A DNA stretch of 64,000 nt from CAXXOK01 sp963675365 (GTDB lineage Bacteria > Bacillota > Clostridia > Christensenellales > Aristaeellaceae). Every line of letters starts with the position of its first letter. The stretch's first letter is position 1. Position numbers and translations under genes: made by a program. Of this stretch, positions 1-11,427 are shown piece after piece. The stretch is taken from positions 620,001-684,000 of the forward strand of contig CAXXVA010000003.1 in the NCBI GenBank assembly GCA_963675365.2. Direction: 5' to 3'. A model generated the notes under the pieces. That model saw only the letters and a program-made list of their open reading frames with translations. It did no database searches and had not been told where the DNA came from.

Positions 1-506
1 TGCAAACGGTCGACCCCGTTTCGGCGGAGCGACTGCACATTAACGACGTCGCCCGCGTGTCGCGTGCGCTGGAAGTGTACGAGCTGACCGGAAACCCCAT
101 ATCGGCGCTGGAACAGCCCGCGTACGACAGTCCCTATGAGTTTTTGATTTTCGGCACGGAACTGGAACGCGCCGCATTGTACAGCCGCATCGACGCACGC
201 GTAGACCGGATGATGGCGGACGGGCTGCCGGATGAAGTGAAAGCGCTTCTCGGCGAGGGGATTTCCCCTCGGGCGCAGGCCATGCAGGGCATCGGGTACA
301 AGGAGCTTGTGCCTGTATTTTCAAATCACGATCCTCTTGAACATGCGGTTTCGGATATCAAGAGGAACTCGCGCCGTTACGCCAAGCGGCAGCTGACCTG
401 GTTTCGGCGGGATAACGCCGTTCATTGGCTGGACATGGCGGAGAAAACGGTTCATACTCAAGCTGTGAATATCGCGAAGGCCTTTTTGGAAGGAACGAAC
501 GCATGA
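1..506 (+). CDS. miaA: tRNA dimethylallyltransferase MiaA (C-terminal part, cut by the window start)
   Basis: MiaA transfers a dimethylallyl group to N6 of A37 in tRNAs that read UNN codons. The reading frame is open from base 3 and no start is inside the window, so the N-terminal P-loop half is missing. The visible part opens with the family segment VDPVSAERLHINDVARVSRA, which contacts tRNA, and later carries QGIGYKELVPVF and the basic KRNSRRYAKRQLTWFR helix, all typical of MiaA. The stop codon overlaps the ATG of the next gene (ATGA), so the genes are translationally coupled. Identification is firm; only the 5' end is unknown. Confidence 0.95.
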   Translation, partial: QTVDPVSAERLHINDVARVSRALEVYELTGNPISALEQPAYDSPYEFLIFGTELERAALYSRIDARVDRMMADGLPDEVKALLGEGISPRAQAMQGIGYKELVPVFSNHDPLEHAVSDIKRNSRRYAKRQLTWFRRDNAVHWLDMAEKTVHTQAVNIAKAFLEGTNA

Positions 507-1738
507 ACATACGGGAGACGGTCACGGAGGCGGAGCGCGCGTGTACGGACGCGTTTCGCCGCATTGACGCGGTGGAACTGCAAAATACACAGCGCGTGCT
601 GGAACAGTTTCAAAGCCATCAGGTCGCCACACGCCATTTCAGCCAGACGACAGGGTACGGCTACGGCGATATCGGCCGCGATACGCTGGAGAAGATTTAC
701 GCCGATCTGTTTGCGTCGGAGGCCGCCATTGTGCGCCCACAGATCGTTTCGGGCACGCACGCGCTTTCGCTGGCGTTGTTCGGGATTTTGCTGCCCGGGG
801 ACGAGCTGTTGAGCGTGACCGGAAAGCCGTACGACACGCTAGACGGCGTCATCGGCATCTCGGAAAGCGGCGTCGGGTCGCTTAGGGAGATGGGCGTACG
901 CTATACACAGGTCGAGATGACCGGCGAGGGTCTCGATCTTGACGCGATCGCCGAGGCACTCAAGCCGGGCACGAAGGTCGTCTACGTCCAGCGCAGCCGG
1001 GGGTATGCGGCACGCAAAACCCTGATGTCCAAAGATTTCGCACCCCTCAAAGCGCTGCTTGAAAGCGTCGGTTCCGGCGCGTATCTGGTGGTGGACAACT
1101 GCTATGGCGAATTCACCCAAACGGAAGAACCTACGCACTACGGCGCGGACGTATGCGTCGGCAGCCTGATTAAAAATCCCGGCGGGGGACTGGCGCCGAC
1201 CGGCGGGTATATCGTGGGAACGCAAAAGGCCGTTGACCGCATTGCCTGCCGCCTGACCGCGCCGTCGGTGGGGCTGGAGGTCGGCAGCTACGCCGCGGGC
1301 TATCAGCCGTTTTATCAGGGGTTGTTCATGGCGCCGCATGTCGTGGCGCAGGCGCTGAAGGTGGCGGTACTTGCCGCAGCGGTCTTCGATAGTCTTGGCA
1401 TGCGTACCGCGCCCGATATCGACGACAAGCGCGGCGACATCATCCAGGCGCTGGAGCTCGGCACGCCGGAGCGGCTGATCGCCTTCTGCCAGGGAATCCA
1501 GGCGGCGTCGCCCGTGGACAGCATGGCAAAGCCCGAGCCCTGGGCCATGCCCGGCTATCCCGATCAGGTTATCATGGCGGCGGGGACGTTTGTCTCCGGC
1601 GCGAGTATCGAGCTTTCGGCCGACGCGCCTCTGCGCGAGCCCTACACCGTGTATTTACAGGGCGGGCTTAGTTACAGTCACGGAAAGATCGCGCTGATGA
1701 AGACGCTCGAATCGATGGAAAAGCGGGGATTGCTATGA
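503..1738 (+). CDS. PLP-dependent lyase, methionine gamma-lyase / 'aluminum resistance' family (YnbB-like)
   Basis: A 411-residue fold-type I PLP enzyme of the family often annotated as aluminum resistance protein or methionine gamma-lyase family protein, which probably cleaves sulfur amino acids. The substrate is not known from sequence. The expected PLP lysine is K224 in GSLIKNPGGG, and VVDNCYGEF upstream provides the cofactor-binding Asp. The ATG at 503 overlaps the miaA stop and follows GGAAGGA; an earlier in-frame ATG lies inside miaA and is not needed. The gene ends by overlapping rluB (ATGATG). In Firmicutes this gene commonly follows miaA/hfq, which supports the call. Confidence 0.85.
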   Translation: MNIRETVTEAERACTDAFRRIDAVELQNTQRVLEQFQSHQVATRHFSQTTGYGYGDIGRDTLEKIYADLFASEAAIVRPQIVSGTHALSLALFGILLPGDELLSVTGKPYDTLDGVIGISESGVGSLREMGVRYTQVEMTGEGLDLDAIAEALKPGTKVVYVQRSRGYAARKTLMSKDFAPLKALLESVGSGAYLVVDNCYGEFTQTEEPTHYGADVCVGSLIKNPGGGLAPTGGYIVGTQKAVDRIACRLTAPSVGLEVGSYAAGYQPFYQGLFMAPHVVAQALKVAVLAAAVFDSLGMRTAPDIDDKRGDIIQALELGTPERLIAFCQGIQAASPVDSMAKPEPWAMPGYPDQVIMAAGTFVSGASIELSADAPLREPYTVYLQGGLSYSHGKIALMKTLESMEKRGLL

Positions 1739-2442
1739 TGCGGCTGCAAAAATACATGGCGTTATGCGGGGTGGCCTCGCGCCGCGCCAGCGAGGCGCTG
1801 ATTACCGCCGGCCGCGTTACGGTGGACGGCGAGACGGTTACGGCGATGGGCGTATTGGTGGACGAAACGCAGATCGTCCGCGTGGACGGCAAGGTCATCG
1901 CGCCCGAAACAGAGAAGCATTACGTTATCTACCACAAACCCGCGGGGGAGATGTCGACGTCCCACGATCCAGAAGGCCGAGCGACGGTGCTGGACAAGTT
2001 TAAAGAGTATCCGGTGCGGCTGTATTCCGTGGGGAGGCTGGATTTTGATTCGGAAGGCCTGCTTTTGCTTACCAACGACGGCGACCTGACCGATAAACTC
2101 CTCCATCCATCCAAAGAGGTGGAGAAAACCTACCTCGCCCGCATTACCGGGCACTTGACGGACGAGGAGGTCTCTCATCTCATCCGGGGCGTCTCCATCG
2201 ACGGGCGGATGACCAGCCGCGCCAAGGTACGCGTCATCCGGAAAGATCCAAGATCCACCGATCTGTTCATCACCATCCACGAGGGCCGCAACCGCCAGGT
2301 GCGCAAGATGGTGCAGGCCGTAGGCCACGAAGTGATGATGCTCCGGCGCGTGCGTTTCGGCCCGCTGACGCTTGGCAATCTCAAGCGCGGGGAATGGCGG
2401 GAACTGACCCATGAGGAGATCAAAACGCTCAAGAGCCTTTAA
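1735..2442 (+). CDS. rluB: 23S rRNA pseudouridine synthase, RluB/RsuA family
   Basis: A 235-residue pseudouridine synthase that isomerises a uridine in ribosomal RNA; RluB acts on 23S rRNA helix 80. An N-terminal S4 RNA-binding domain (about residues 1-60, MRLQKYMALCGVASRRASE) precedes the catalytic domain. The catalytic Asp is D103 in GRLDFDSEGLLLLTNDG, the RsuA-family signature. The C-terminal HEGRNRQVRKM motif is also present. It is last in the miaA-lyase-rluB group and is followed by a terminator. Assignment to RluB rather than RsuA or RluE rests on overall resemblance only. Confidence 0.88.
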   Translation: MMRLQKYMALCGVASRRASEALITAGRVTVDGETVTAMGVLVDETQIVRVDGKVIAPETEKHYVIYHKPAGEMSTSHDPEGRATVLDKFKEYPVRLYSVGRLDFDSEGLLLLTNDGDLTDKLLHPSKEVEKTYLARITGHLTDEEVSHLIRGVSIDGRMTSRAKVRVIRKDPRSTDLFITIHEGRNRQVRKMVQAVGHEVMMLRRVRFGPLTLGNLKRGEWRELTHEEIKTLKSL

Positions 2443-2486
2443 GCTTCGATGTTCTTTTGCTGTACCTGCCTTGAAATCAAAATCGC

Positions 2487-2515
2487 CTGCCTATACAATA
2501 TATAGGCAGTTTTTA
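2487..2515 (+). terminator. Rho-independent terminator after rluB
   Basis: A perfect 9-bp stem (CTGCCTATA / TATAGGCAG, loop CAATA) is followed by TTTTTATTT. It ends the miaA-rluB transcript just before the isocitrate dehydrogenase gene. Confidence 0.9.
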
Positions 2516-2539
2516 TTTGGATAAGTATGGAAGGGAACG

Positions 2540-3763
2540 ATGTATATCATGTCTAAAATCCCCATGACCACCCCGCTTGTCGAGATGGATGGAGACGAAA
2601 TGACCCGTATTCTCTGGCGGATGATCAAGGACAAGCTCATTCTGCCGTACGTGGATCTGAAAACGGAATATTACGATCTCGGCCTTGAAAAACGCGACGA
2701 GACCGACGACCAGATCACCATAGACTCGGCCAACGCGGCGCTGAAATACGGCGTGGCCGTCAAGTGCGCGACCATCACCCCCAACGCCCAGCGCGTGGAG
2801 GAATTCGGCCTTAAACAGATGTGGAAAAGCCCCAACGGCACCATCCGCGCCATTATGGACGGCACGGTGTTCCGCGAGCCGATCTTTGTCAAGGGCATCC
2901 ATCCCACGGTGCGTACATGGAAAAAGACCATCACCGTCGCGCGCCACGCCTACGGGGATATTTATAAGGACGTGGAGTTTTTCGTTCCCGGCGAGGGCAA
3001 GGCGGAACTCTGCTTTACCGACGCTGCGGGCAAGAAGAGCGCTCAAACTATCCACGATTTCGAGGGCCCGGGTATTATCCAGGGACTGTTCAATACCGAT
3101 AAGAGCATTACGAGCTTTGCCAACGCCTGCTTTCAGTATGCATTGGAGAAAAAGCGCGATTTGTGGTTTTCCACCAAGGATACGATTTCCAAGGTTTACG
3201 ACCACCACTTTAAAGATATCTTCGCCGAACTGTACGAAACCAAATACAGAAAAGCGTACGAGGAAGCGGGCATCGAGTACTTCTATACCCTGATCGACGA
3301 CGCTGTCGCCCGTGTGATGCGCAGCGAAGGCGGCTTTGTGTGGGCGCTGAAAAACTACGACGGCGACGTGCTGAGCGATATGGTCGCCATGGCGTTTGGC
3401 AGCCTTGCAATGATGACCAGCGTGCTGGTGTCTCCGGGCGGGCAGTTTGAGTACGAAGCGGCGCACGGCACCGTAACCCGCCACTATTACCGCCACCGTG
3501 AGGGCAAGGAAACCAGCACCAATCCAGTGGCGACGATCTTTGCCTGGACCGGCGCGCTGAATAAACGCGGAGAGCTTGACCAAAACGACGCGCTTTGTAC
3601 GTTTGCCAAAACGCTTGAAAAAGCCACCCTGCAAACCATCGAGGGCGGTGAAATGACCAAAGACCTTGCGCTACTCTATGACAGTGAAGCTAAAACCCTG
3701 AATACAGAAGCGTTTATGGACGCGATCGCCGCGACGCTTAAATCTTTGCAAGCGACGCAATAA
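2540..3763 (+). CDS. icd: NADP-type isocitrate dehydrogenase, homodimeric 'eukaryotic-like' class
   Basis: A 407-residue enzyme oxidising isocitrate to 2-oxoglutarate and CO2. The sequence matches the short homodimeric class (VEMDGDEMTRILW at the N terminus, KSPNGTIRAIMDGTVFREPI for substrate binding, NYDGDVLSDMVA for the metal, EAAHGTVTRHYYRHREG for the cofactor) rather than the E. coli Icd class. NADP use is the norm for this class and is inferred. Two starts are possible: ATG at 2540, close behind AAGGGA, and ATG at 2549. The 3' end overlaps the convergent traX-like gene by 26 bases. No citrate synthase or aconitase gene is adjacent, so the role is probably glutamate supply. Confidence 0.93.
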   Translation: MYIMSKIPMTTPLVEMDGDEMTRILWRMIKDKLILPYVDLKTEYYDLGLEKRDETDDQITIDSANAALKYGVAVKCATITPNAQRVEEFGLKQMWKSPNGTIRAIMDGTVFREPIFVKGIHPTVRTWKKTITVARHAYGDIYKDVEFFVPGEGKAELCFTDAAGKKSAQTIHDFEGPGIIQGLFNTDKSITSFANACFQYALEKKRDLWFSTKDTISKVYDHHFKDIFAELYETKYRKAYEEAGIEYFYTLIDDAVARVMRSEGGFVWALKNYDGDVLSDMVAMAFGSLAMMTSVLVSPGGQFEYEAAHGTVTRHYYRHREGKETSTNPVATIFAWTGALNKRGELDQNDALCTFAKTLEKATLQTIEGGEMTKDLALLYDSEAKTLNTEAFMDAIAATLKSLQATQ

Positions 3764-4541
3764 AATCGGACAGCGGAACGCCCGCGATCAGCCCAACGAG
3801 GATCAATGCGAACAGATGAATGGGGTACAGCCCGTACCCCAGCCATTTTGGCATGCGGACGTTGGAACGCGTGGAGATGAGAATCAGCGGCAGCGACATC
3901 CACATGAACGCCTGCATCTGGAAAAACACACCCTTCACCGTGCCCAAAACACCTTGATTCATAAAGGACAGCGATACCCCGAACAGCGACGAAACGGGGA
4001 AGCTGATCGAACCCCAATACGCGGCGAAGGCCAGATAGGCTACCGCTAGGCCCGTACGCGAACGCCGGGCCGCGTATAAAACCAGAATAAACAAAAGGCC
4101 GTTCAGGCCGTAATCGACATGGATATACTGCAACAGCAGGATGCACAGCGCGGGCGCCCAGTACTGGCTGCCGTAATATTTGGCTTTGATGCCCGCAATG
4201 GCAAGCACCGCGATGCAGAATAAAAACAGAATATTAAAACTCGTCCAGGTGTTGTTTAGCGCCATCACGTAAAACGGCTGGGAAATGACGCCTAGTATGA
4301 ACAGCCTGAACGCGTAGTGAAGCGCGTTGCGGGTGTATTCGCTGCCCACAACCAGACACCAGGCGTACAGCGGCATGGCGATACGCCCGAAAACCCTCAA
4401 TTCCATCACTCTGGGGAAAAACGCGACGCCCACATGATCGACGATCATAAAAAGGAGCGCGATGATTTTAAGCAGCGAGGTATCGGTATTGCCCGCGATC
4501 CGGGGCAGGCGAACGGCGGTTTCCGCTTGCGGCTGTTCCAT
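3738..4541 (-). CDS. TraX-family polytopic membrane protein
   Basis: A 267-residue integral membrane protein with about eight hydrophobic segments. The start LLKIIALLFMIVDHVGVAFF and the motif FGRIAMPLYAWCLVVG are typical of the TraX family, named after the F-plasmid pilin acetylase but widespread on clostridial chromosomes, where its substrate is unknown. No other conjugation gene is nearby, so a conjugative role is not suggested. It lies two bases after a 43-residue membrane protein on the same strand, forming a two-gene unit, and overlaps icd tail to tail. Confidence 0.8.
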   Translation of the reverse strand: MEQPQAETAVRLPRIAGNTDTSLLKIIALLFMIVDHVGVAFFPRVMELRVFGRIAMPLYAWCLVVGSEYTRNALHYAFRLFILGVISQPFYVMALNNTWTSFNILFLFCIAVLAIAGIKAKYYGSQYWAPALCILLLQYIHVDYGLNGLLFILVLYAARRSRTGLAVAYLAFAAYWGSISFPVSSLFGVSLSFMNQGVLGTVKGVFFQMQAFMWMSLPLILISTRSNVRMPKWLGYGLYPIHLFALILVGLIAGVPLSDFIASLAKI

Positions 4542-4543
4542 GT

Positions 4544-4675
4544 TTAGTACCAGTGGGAAAGCAGCGTTGCCAGTAAAATGCCGCCCACCATCACAACCGC
4601 GACGGTAACGGTTACGACGCGCATCATGAATTTCTTCCGCTTTTGTCTGGTTTTTGCGCTAGTCTTGCCTGCCAT
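4544..4675 (-). CDS. Small single-span membrane protein (43 residues), unknown function
   Basis: The reading frame encodes 43 residues: a basic N-terminal head (MAGKTSAKTRQKRKKF), one hydrophobic span of about 22 residues (VTVTVAVVMVGGILLATLL) and a short tail ending SHWY. It starts with ATG 7 bases after GGAGGA and lies behind a good promoter, so it is very likely translated. The predicted topology is cytoplasmic N terminus, external C terminus, by the positive-inside rule. It is co-transcribed with the traX-like gene. I do not recognise a family. Confidence 0.7.
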   Translation of the reverse strand: MAGKTSAKTRQKRKKFMMRVVTVTVAVVMVGGILLATLLSHWY

Positions 4676-4708
4676 GTGTCATCCTCCGTCCAGCAAATAT
4701 ACAACGGC

Positions 4709-4737
4709 ATTATAGCACAAGCGTTTACGGCGAACAA
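4709..4737 (-). promoter_or_regulatory. Promoter for the small membrane protein and traX-like gene
   Basis: On the minus strand, TTGTTC (-35) and TATAAT (-10) are separated by 17 bases, about 35 bases upstream of the 43-codon gene. It is back to back with the ctsR promoter. Confidence 0.7.
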
Positions 4738-4806
4738 GAAGCGCCGTGCGGCCTTTCGGCGGAGGATCCGGGAATGTAAATTGCATCCGTCCCGGAATGG
4801 AAATCA

Positions 4807-4856
4807 TTGCTTTTTTCAAAATCCGTGCTATACTATAATGGTCAAAGATAGTCAAC
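4807..4856 (+). promoter_or_regulatory. ctsR promoter with CtsR operator
   Basis: TTGCTT, a 16-base spacer and TATACT (with a perfect TATAAT five bases on) form a sigma-A promoter. Directly downstream, 4840-4856 reads GGTCAAA-GAT-AGTCAAC, matching the CtsR heptad direct repeat (A/G)GTCAAA-NAN-(A/G)GTCAAA except for the last base. Position and sequence predict autorepression of ctsR-clpC, relieved by heat or protein stress. Confidence 0.88.
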
Positions 4857-4879
4857 ACCTTTGGCAGGGAGGTTCCGGT

Positions 4880-5362
4880 ATGCGCCTGAGCGACACGATA
4901 GAACAGTTTATCAAAACCATGCTGACGCATGACGAAAACGAGATCGAGCTGAAGCGCAACGAGCTGGCGGAGTATTTTAATTGCGCCCCCTCGCAGATCA
5001 ACTACGTGCTTGCCACGCGGTTTACGCCCGACCACGGGTATTTAATCCAAAGCCGCCGAGGCGGGGGAGGGTACATCCGCATTTTCCGCATGCACCAGGA
5101 CACTTCAGAACAGCTTGTCTATTTACTGGAGGAACGCGTCGGCGATCACATCACTGCACTCAAAGCCGATCACCTGATTACCCAGCTCAAGGAGCGCGAG
5201 GTACTCTCGCCGCTTGAAGCCGGGATGATGAAGGCGGCGATCGACGAATCCAGCTACACCCTTCCCATTCATACCGCGATCAAGGACGCGCTTCGCGCAA
5301 AGATACTCAAGGCAATGCTTTTGCAGATTGCCAGGAAGAGCGAAGCTTCTTTAGGAGGATAA
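4880..5362 (+). CDS. ctsR: Transcriptional repressor of class III stress genes CtsR
   Basis: A 160-residue dimeric repressor of clp genes. The N-terminal winged helix carries the glycine-rich wing RRGGGGYIRIFR (residues 59-70), which inserts into DNA and in B. subtilis acts as the heat sensor. The C-terminal half (about 80-150) is the dimerisation and ClpC-contact domain. ATG 4880 follows GGGAGG; the frame is open further upstream, but that would run through the operator. clpC starts two bases after the stop. The usual order is ctsR-mcsA-mcsB-clpC; mcsA and mcsB are missing here. Confidence 0.95.
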   Translation: MRLSDTIEQFIKTMLTHDENEIELKRNELAEYFNCAPSQINYVLATRFTPDHGYLIQSRRGGGGYIRIFRMHQDTSEQLVYLLEERVGDHITALKADHLITQLKEREVLSPLEAGMMKAAIDESSYTLPIHTAIKDALRAKILKAMLLQIARKSEASLGG

Positions 5363-5363
5363 C

Positions 5364-7835
<2,472 letters not shown>

Positions 7836-7853
7836 CCGGACAATCAATCCAGC

Positions 7854-7881
7854 AAAAACCGCGCAAGCGGTTTTTGTTTTA
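7854..7881 (+). terminator. Terminator after clpC
   Basis: AAAAACCGC / GCGGTTTTT stem with a GCAA loop, then TGTTTTA. It ends the ctsR-clpC transcript. Confidence 0.85.
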
Positions 7882-7894
7882 TTGGAAAAAGCTT

Positions 7895-7924
7895 TTGCTG
7901 TGGTATATGATAGTATGCTATAAT
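7895..7924 (+). promoter_or_regulatory. Promoter for the mrfA operon
   Basis: TTGCTG and a perfect TATAAT with an 18-base spacer, about 90 bases before the mrfA start. It lies directly after the clpC terminator. Confidence 0.7.
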
Positions 7925-8014
7925 GGAAACGCAAACAAATGTTCTTTTCGGAAGGGAAACCGGTAAACCTTTTCGAAATCAGCAATCAGGCGATAGACCC
8001 GTTTTGGAGGCAGT

Positions 8015-10282
8015 ATGAATATCGATCAACTGGCGGCGACGCTAAAACACGATACCGCGTTTATGGAAAACGTTACGGCGTGGAAAACCATTCCGGCCCG
8101 CGAAGGGCAGACGGCGGATTTCCCGGCGGCGCTGGACGCGCGGCTGAAGACGGTGCTTACAAAGCGCGGCATAACGAAGCTGTACACCCACCAGGCTTCG
8201 GCCTGGGAAGCGGCGGCGGCCGGGAAGGATTACGTGGTAGTTACCCCGACGGCCAGCGGCAAAACCCTGTGCTATAACCTACCCGTGCTTTCGGCAATTT
8301 TGAAGGATCAGGATTCCCGCGCGCTGTACCTGTTTCCCACCAAGGCGCTGGCGCTGGACCAGGCGGGGTCGCTGTACGAGCTGATCGAAGCGATGGACGT
8401 GGACGTGAAGGCCTATACCTACGACGGCGACACCCAGGCCGCCGCGCGCAAGGCCATCCGTCAGGCGGGGCACATCGTGGTTACCAACCCGGACATGATG
8501 CATGCCAACATTCTTCCGCACCACACCAAATGGGTGAAGCTGTTTGAAAACCTCAAATACATCGTCATCGACGAAATCCACATGTACCGCGGCGTGTTCG
8601 GCAGCCACCTGGCCAACGTTCTGCGCCGGCTGATGCGCCTGTGCGAGTTCTATGGAAGCAAACCCAAGTTCATCCTGTGCTCGGCAACCATCGCCAACCC
8701 CGCGGAGCTGGGGGAGATCCTTACCGGCAGACACATCGAGAAGATCGACAATAATGGCGCGCCGGTGGGGGAAAAGCACTTCGTGTTCTATAATCCCCCG
8801 GTGGTCAACAAGCAGCTCGGCATCCGCAAGGGCGCGCTCAACGAAACCCGCGCGCTGGCGCAGAAGCTGCTGCATAACGATATCCCCACCATTGTGTTCG
8901 CCAAAAGCCGCATTCAGGTGGAGGTATTGACCCGCGCCTTGAAAACCAGCGGCAAAAACGGCGACGCGGTACGCGGCTACCGGGGCGGCTACCTGCCCAG
9001 CGAACGGCAGCGCATCCAGCGCCAGCTGCGCGCGGGCGAGATCAAGTTGGTTGTCTCCACCAACGCGCTGGAGCTTGGCGTGGATATCGGGTCGCTCACA
9101 GCCTGCGTGCTGTGCGGCTATCCGGGCACCATCGCCAGTACCTGGCAGCAGGCCGGGCGCGCGGGCAGGCGCAACGAAACGGCTCTGACCATCATGGTCG
9201 CGTCCTCCGCGCCTATCGACCAGTACATCGTAAACCACCCCGAATACTTTCTGTCGCAGTCGCCGGAACACGCGCTTTTACATCCCGACAACCTGTATAT
9301 CCTGCTGTCGCACGTCAAGTGCGCGGCGTACGAGCTGCCGTTTGAAGACGGCGAACAGTTCGGAAACGTGAAGAACACCGCGCAGTTTCTGGATTTCCTC
9401 ACCGAGGGCGGGATCCTGCGGCACGTGGGCAGCCGCTACCACTGGTCGGCGGAGGAGTTCCCAGCGAGCGAAATTAACCTGCGCTCTGCGACGACGGAGA
9501 ACTTCGTCATCATCGATATTTCCGACGCTTCGCATCACCGCGTGATCGGCGAAATGGACCGCTTTACCGTGCCGATGCTTTTGCACGAAAACGCCATCTA
9601 CCTCCACGGCGGCAACCAGTACCAGGTGGAAAAGCTCGACTTTGACGCCTGCAAGGCCTACATCCGCGCCGTGGATGTGGATTACTATACCGACGCGGAT
9701 ATGAACGTGTCGATCGGCGTGCTGGATGAGATGAAGGATAAAACGCTTGCCTGCGGCGCACAGCTGACGCTTGGCGAGCTGAAGGTGACGACCATCGTCA
9801 AAATCTTCAAGAAAATGAAGCTCGACACGCACGAAAACCTCGGCCACGGCGAAGTAATGCTGCCCGAAAGCAACATGCATACCACCGGCATGTGGTGGAC
9901 GCTTCCGCAGAGCATTTCCGATCATTATCGAAACGACGAGCTGCAAAACGCCATGATGGGCATATCCAATCTCCTCGCCATCGTAGCGCCCATCTATCTG
10001 ATGTGCGCGCCGCGCGACATCAAGATCGTCTATCAGGTCAAGGCCCCGCACACCGACAGGCCGACGATCTTCCTCTACGACCAGTATCCCGGCGGCATCG
10101 GTTTGAGCGAAAAGGCGTACGAGATGCAGGAGATGCTGCTGGAACACGCGCTGAACGTGGTGGAAAGTTGCGGCTGTACGGACGGCTGCCCAAGCTGCGT
10201 AGGCCCCATGAGCGATGCGGGCGCGCGCGGCAAGGACGCGGCGAAACATATCCTCCGGGAGCTCCTCAAATGCCGAGCCTGA
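8015..10282 (+). CDS. mrfA: DEAD/DEAH-box DNA helicase MrfA (YprA family, DUF1998)
   Basis: A 755-residue superfamily 2 helicase. B. subtilis MrfA (YprA) works with MrfB in repair of mitomycin C damage outside the UvrABC route. Helicase motifs are PTASGKT (I, about residue 80), DEIH (II, about 190), SATIANP (III) and QQAGRAGRR (VI, about 385). The C-terminal DUF1998-type region ends with the zinc-binding cluster CGCTDGCPSCVGP. The start follows TTGGAGGCAGT. Its last 13 bases overlap mrfB, the same gene pair as in B. subtilis, which strengthens the identification. Confidence 0.92.
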   Translation: MNIDQLAATLKHDTAFMENVTAWKTIPAREGQTADFPAALDARLKTVLTKRGITKLYTHQASAWEAAAAGKDYVVVTPTASGKTLCYNLPVLSAILKDQDSRALYLFPTKALALDQAGSLYELIEAMDVDVKAYTYDGDTQAAARKAIRQAGHIVVTNPDMMHANILPHHTKWVKLFENLKYIVIDEIHMYRGVFGSHLANVLRRLMRLCEFYGSKPKFILCSATIANPAELGEILTGRHIEKIDNNGAPVGEKHFVFYNPPVVNKQLGIRKGALNETRALAQKLLHNDIPTIVFAKSRIQVEVLTRALKTSGKNGDAVRGYRGGYLPSERQRIQRQLRAGEIKLVVSTNALELGVDIGSLTACVLCGYPGTIASTWQQAGRAGRRNETALTIMVASSAPIDQYIVNHPEYFLSQSPEHALLHPDNLYILLSHVKCAAYELPFEDGEQFGNVKNTAQFLDFLTEGGILRHVGSRYHWSAEEFPASEINLRSATTENFVIIDISDASHHRVIGEMDRFTVPMLLHENAIYLHGGNQYQVEKLDFDACKAYIRAVDVDYYTDADMNVSIGVLDEMKDKTLACGAQLTLGELKVTTIVKIFKKMKLDTHENLGHGEVMLPESNMHTTGMWWTLPQSISDHYRNDELQNAMMGISNLLAIVAPIYLMCAPRDIKIVYQVKAPHTDRPTIFLYDQYPGGIGLSEKAYEMQEMLLEHALNVVESCGCTDGCPSCVGPMSDAGARGKDAAKHILRELLKCRA

Positions 10283-11427
10283 CCGATAAACTGCGCATGA
10301 TCGGCGCGGAACAAAAGGCGCGCGGCGATGTGCCGAAAAAGCCCGACGCGCAGGACTGCTACCGGGTATCGGAGCGCTACCCCGTGACGTCCTTCCCGGA
10401 CGCGCGGCATATGAACGCCGATATCCTCAAGGAGATCTACGGGGTGCCGTTCCCCGCGTCCGTGAAAATGCAGGACGTGCTGTTTCTGGATACCGAAACC
10501 ACGGGGCTTTCGCGCGGGGCGGGCACGGTGGCGTTCCTGACCGGCATCGGATATTTTACACAGGACCATTTCGTGGTCGAGCAGTACCTGATGCGGGATT
10601 ACGACGAGGAATTGTTCGTACTGAAAGAGATCAGCCGTCTGCTGGAGGCGTTTCCGGTGCTCGCCACTTTCAACGGGCGCACCTTCGATATGCCGGTACT
10701 GCAGAACCGGTTTTTATTGAACCGCTTCCGGGACCGGTTCGAGGGCGCGCACGCGGACGTTTTATACCCCTCCCGCAGGGTGTGGAAGCTGCGGCTTGGC
10801 AGCTGCACTTTGCAAACGTTGGAAGAAAGCGTTCTGGGCGTCGCCCGCGAGGACGATATTCCCGGCGCGATGATCCCCCAGACCTATTTCAAGTACCTGG
10901 ACAACCGCGATTTCGAGCCGATCCGCCGCATCATGACGCACAACCGGCAGGATATCGTAAGCCTCGCGCAGCTGTTCTTCTTCCTGTGCAGGCTGCACGA
11001 AAAACCGGAGACCGCCGACGCGGCCGAGGACCTTTTCTCCCTTGCGCGGACGCTGAAGAAGCGCGGCGATGCTACCAAAGCAAAAAAGTACTTCCGACTT
11101 TCGGCGCGCGGGGATCAGCGCAGCCCCGCCTTCCACGCGCTTGCCGAACAGGAAAAGCGGGAAGGGCATGCGGACCGCGCTGTGAAGCTCTATACGGCCA
11201 TGCTTTCGCGGAGCGAGGATACGGCGGAAGTCTGCGAAGCGCTTGCCAAGCTTTACGAGCATCAACTCAAGGATCTGTCCCAGGCGCTTCTGTATACGCG
11301 CCAGGCGCTTTTCATCCTGTCGGAACCCGGGTTGCAGGCCGGCGAGGCTGTACAATCCCGGCGAAATGCGTTACAATACCGTTACGCGCGTTTGCGCCGC
11401 AAAATCGCAGGAGGTTCCGTTGGATGA
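10270..11427 (+). CDS. mrfB: DEDD-type exonuclease MrfB (YprB family) with C-terminal TPR-like region
   Basis: A 385-residue protein. Residues 70-240 form an RNase H-like nuclease domain with the acidic motif LDTETTGL (D74, E76), NGRTFDMP and HNRQDIVSL, as in YprB/MrfB. The remaining third is helical and TPR-like (LFSLARTLKKRGDATKAKKY). The partner of helicase MrfA in mitomycin-lesion repair. The ATG at 10270 overlaps mrfA; the frame is open further upstream but that lies inside mrfA. The stop overlaps the next gene (ATGA). Confidence 0.9.
   Translation: MPSLTDKLRMIGAEQKARGDVPKKPDAQDCYRVSERYPVTSFPDARHMNADILKEIYGVPFPASVKMQDVLFLDTETTGLSRGAGTVAFLTGIGYFTQDHFVVEQYLMRDYDEELFVLKEISRLLEAFPVLATFNGRTFDMPVLQNRFLLNRFRDRFEGAHADVLYPSRRVWKLRLGSCTLQTLEESVLGVAREDDIPGAMIPQTYFKYLDNRDFEPIRRIMTHNRQDIVSLAQLFFFLCRLHEKPETADAAEDLFSLARTLKKRGDATKAKKYFRLSARGDQRSPAFHALAEQEKREGHADRAVKLYTAMLSRSEDTAEVCEALAKLYEHQLKDLSQALLYTRQALFILSEPGLQAGEAVQSRRNALQYRYARLRRKIAGGSVG

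Noticed and set aside
3738..4541. TraX as evidence for a conjugative element
   Set aside because: No relaxase, coupling protein, integrase or type IV secretion gene is near; chromosomal traX-like genes are common in clostridia.
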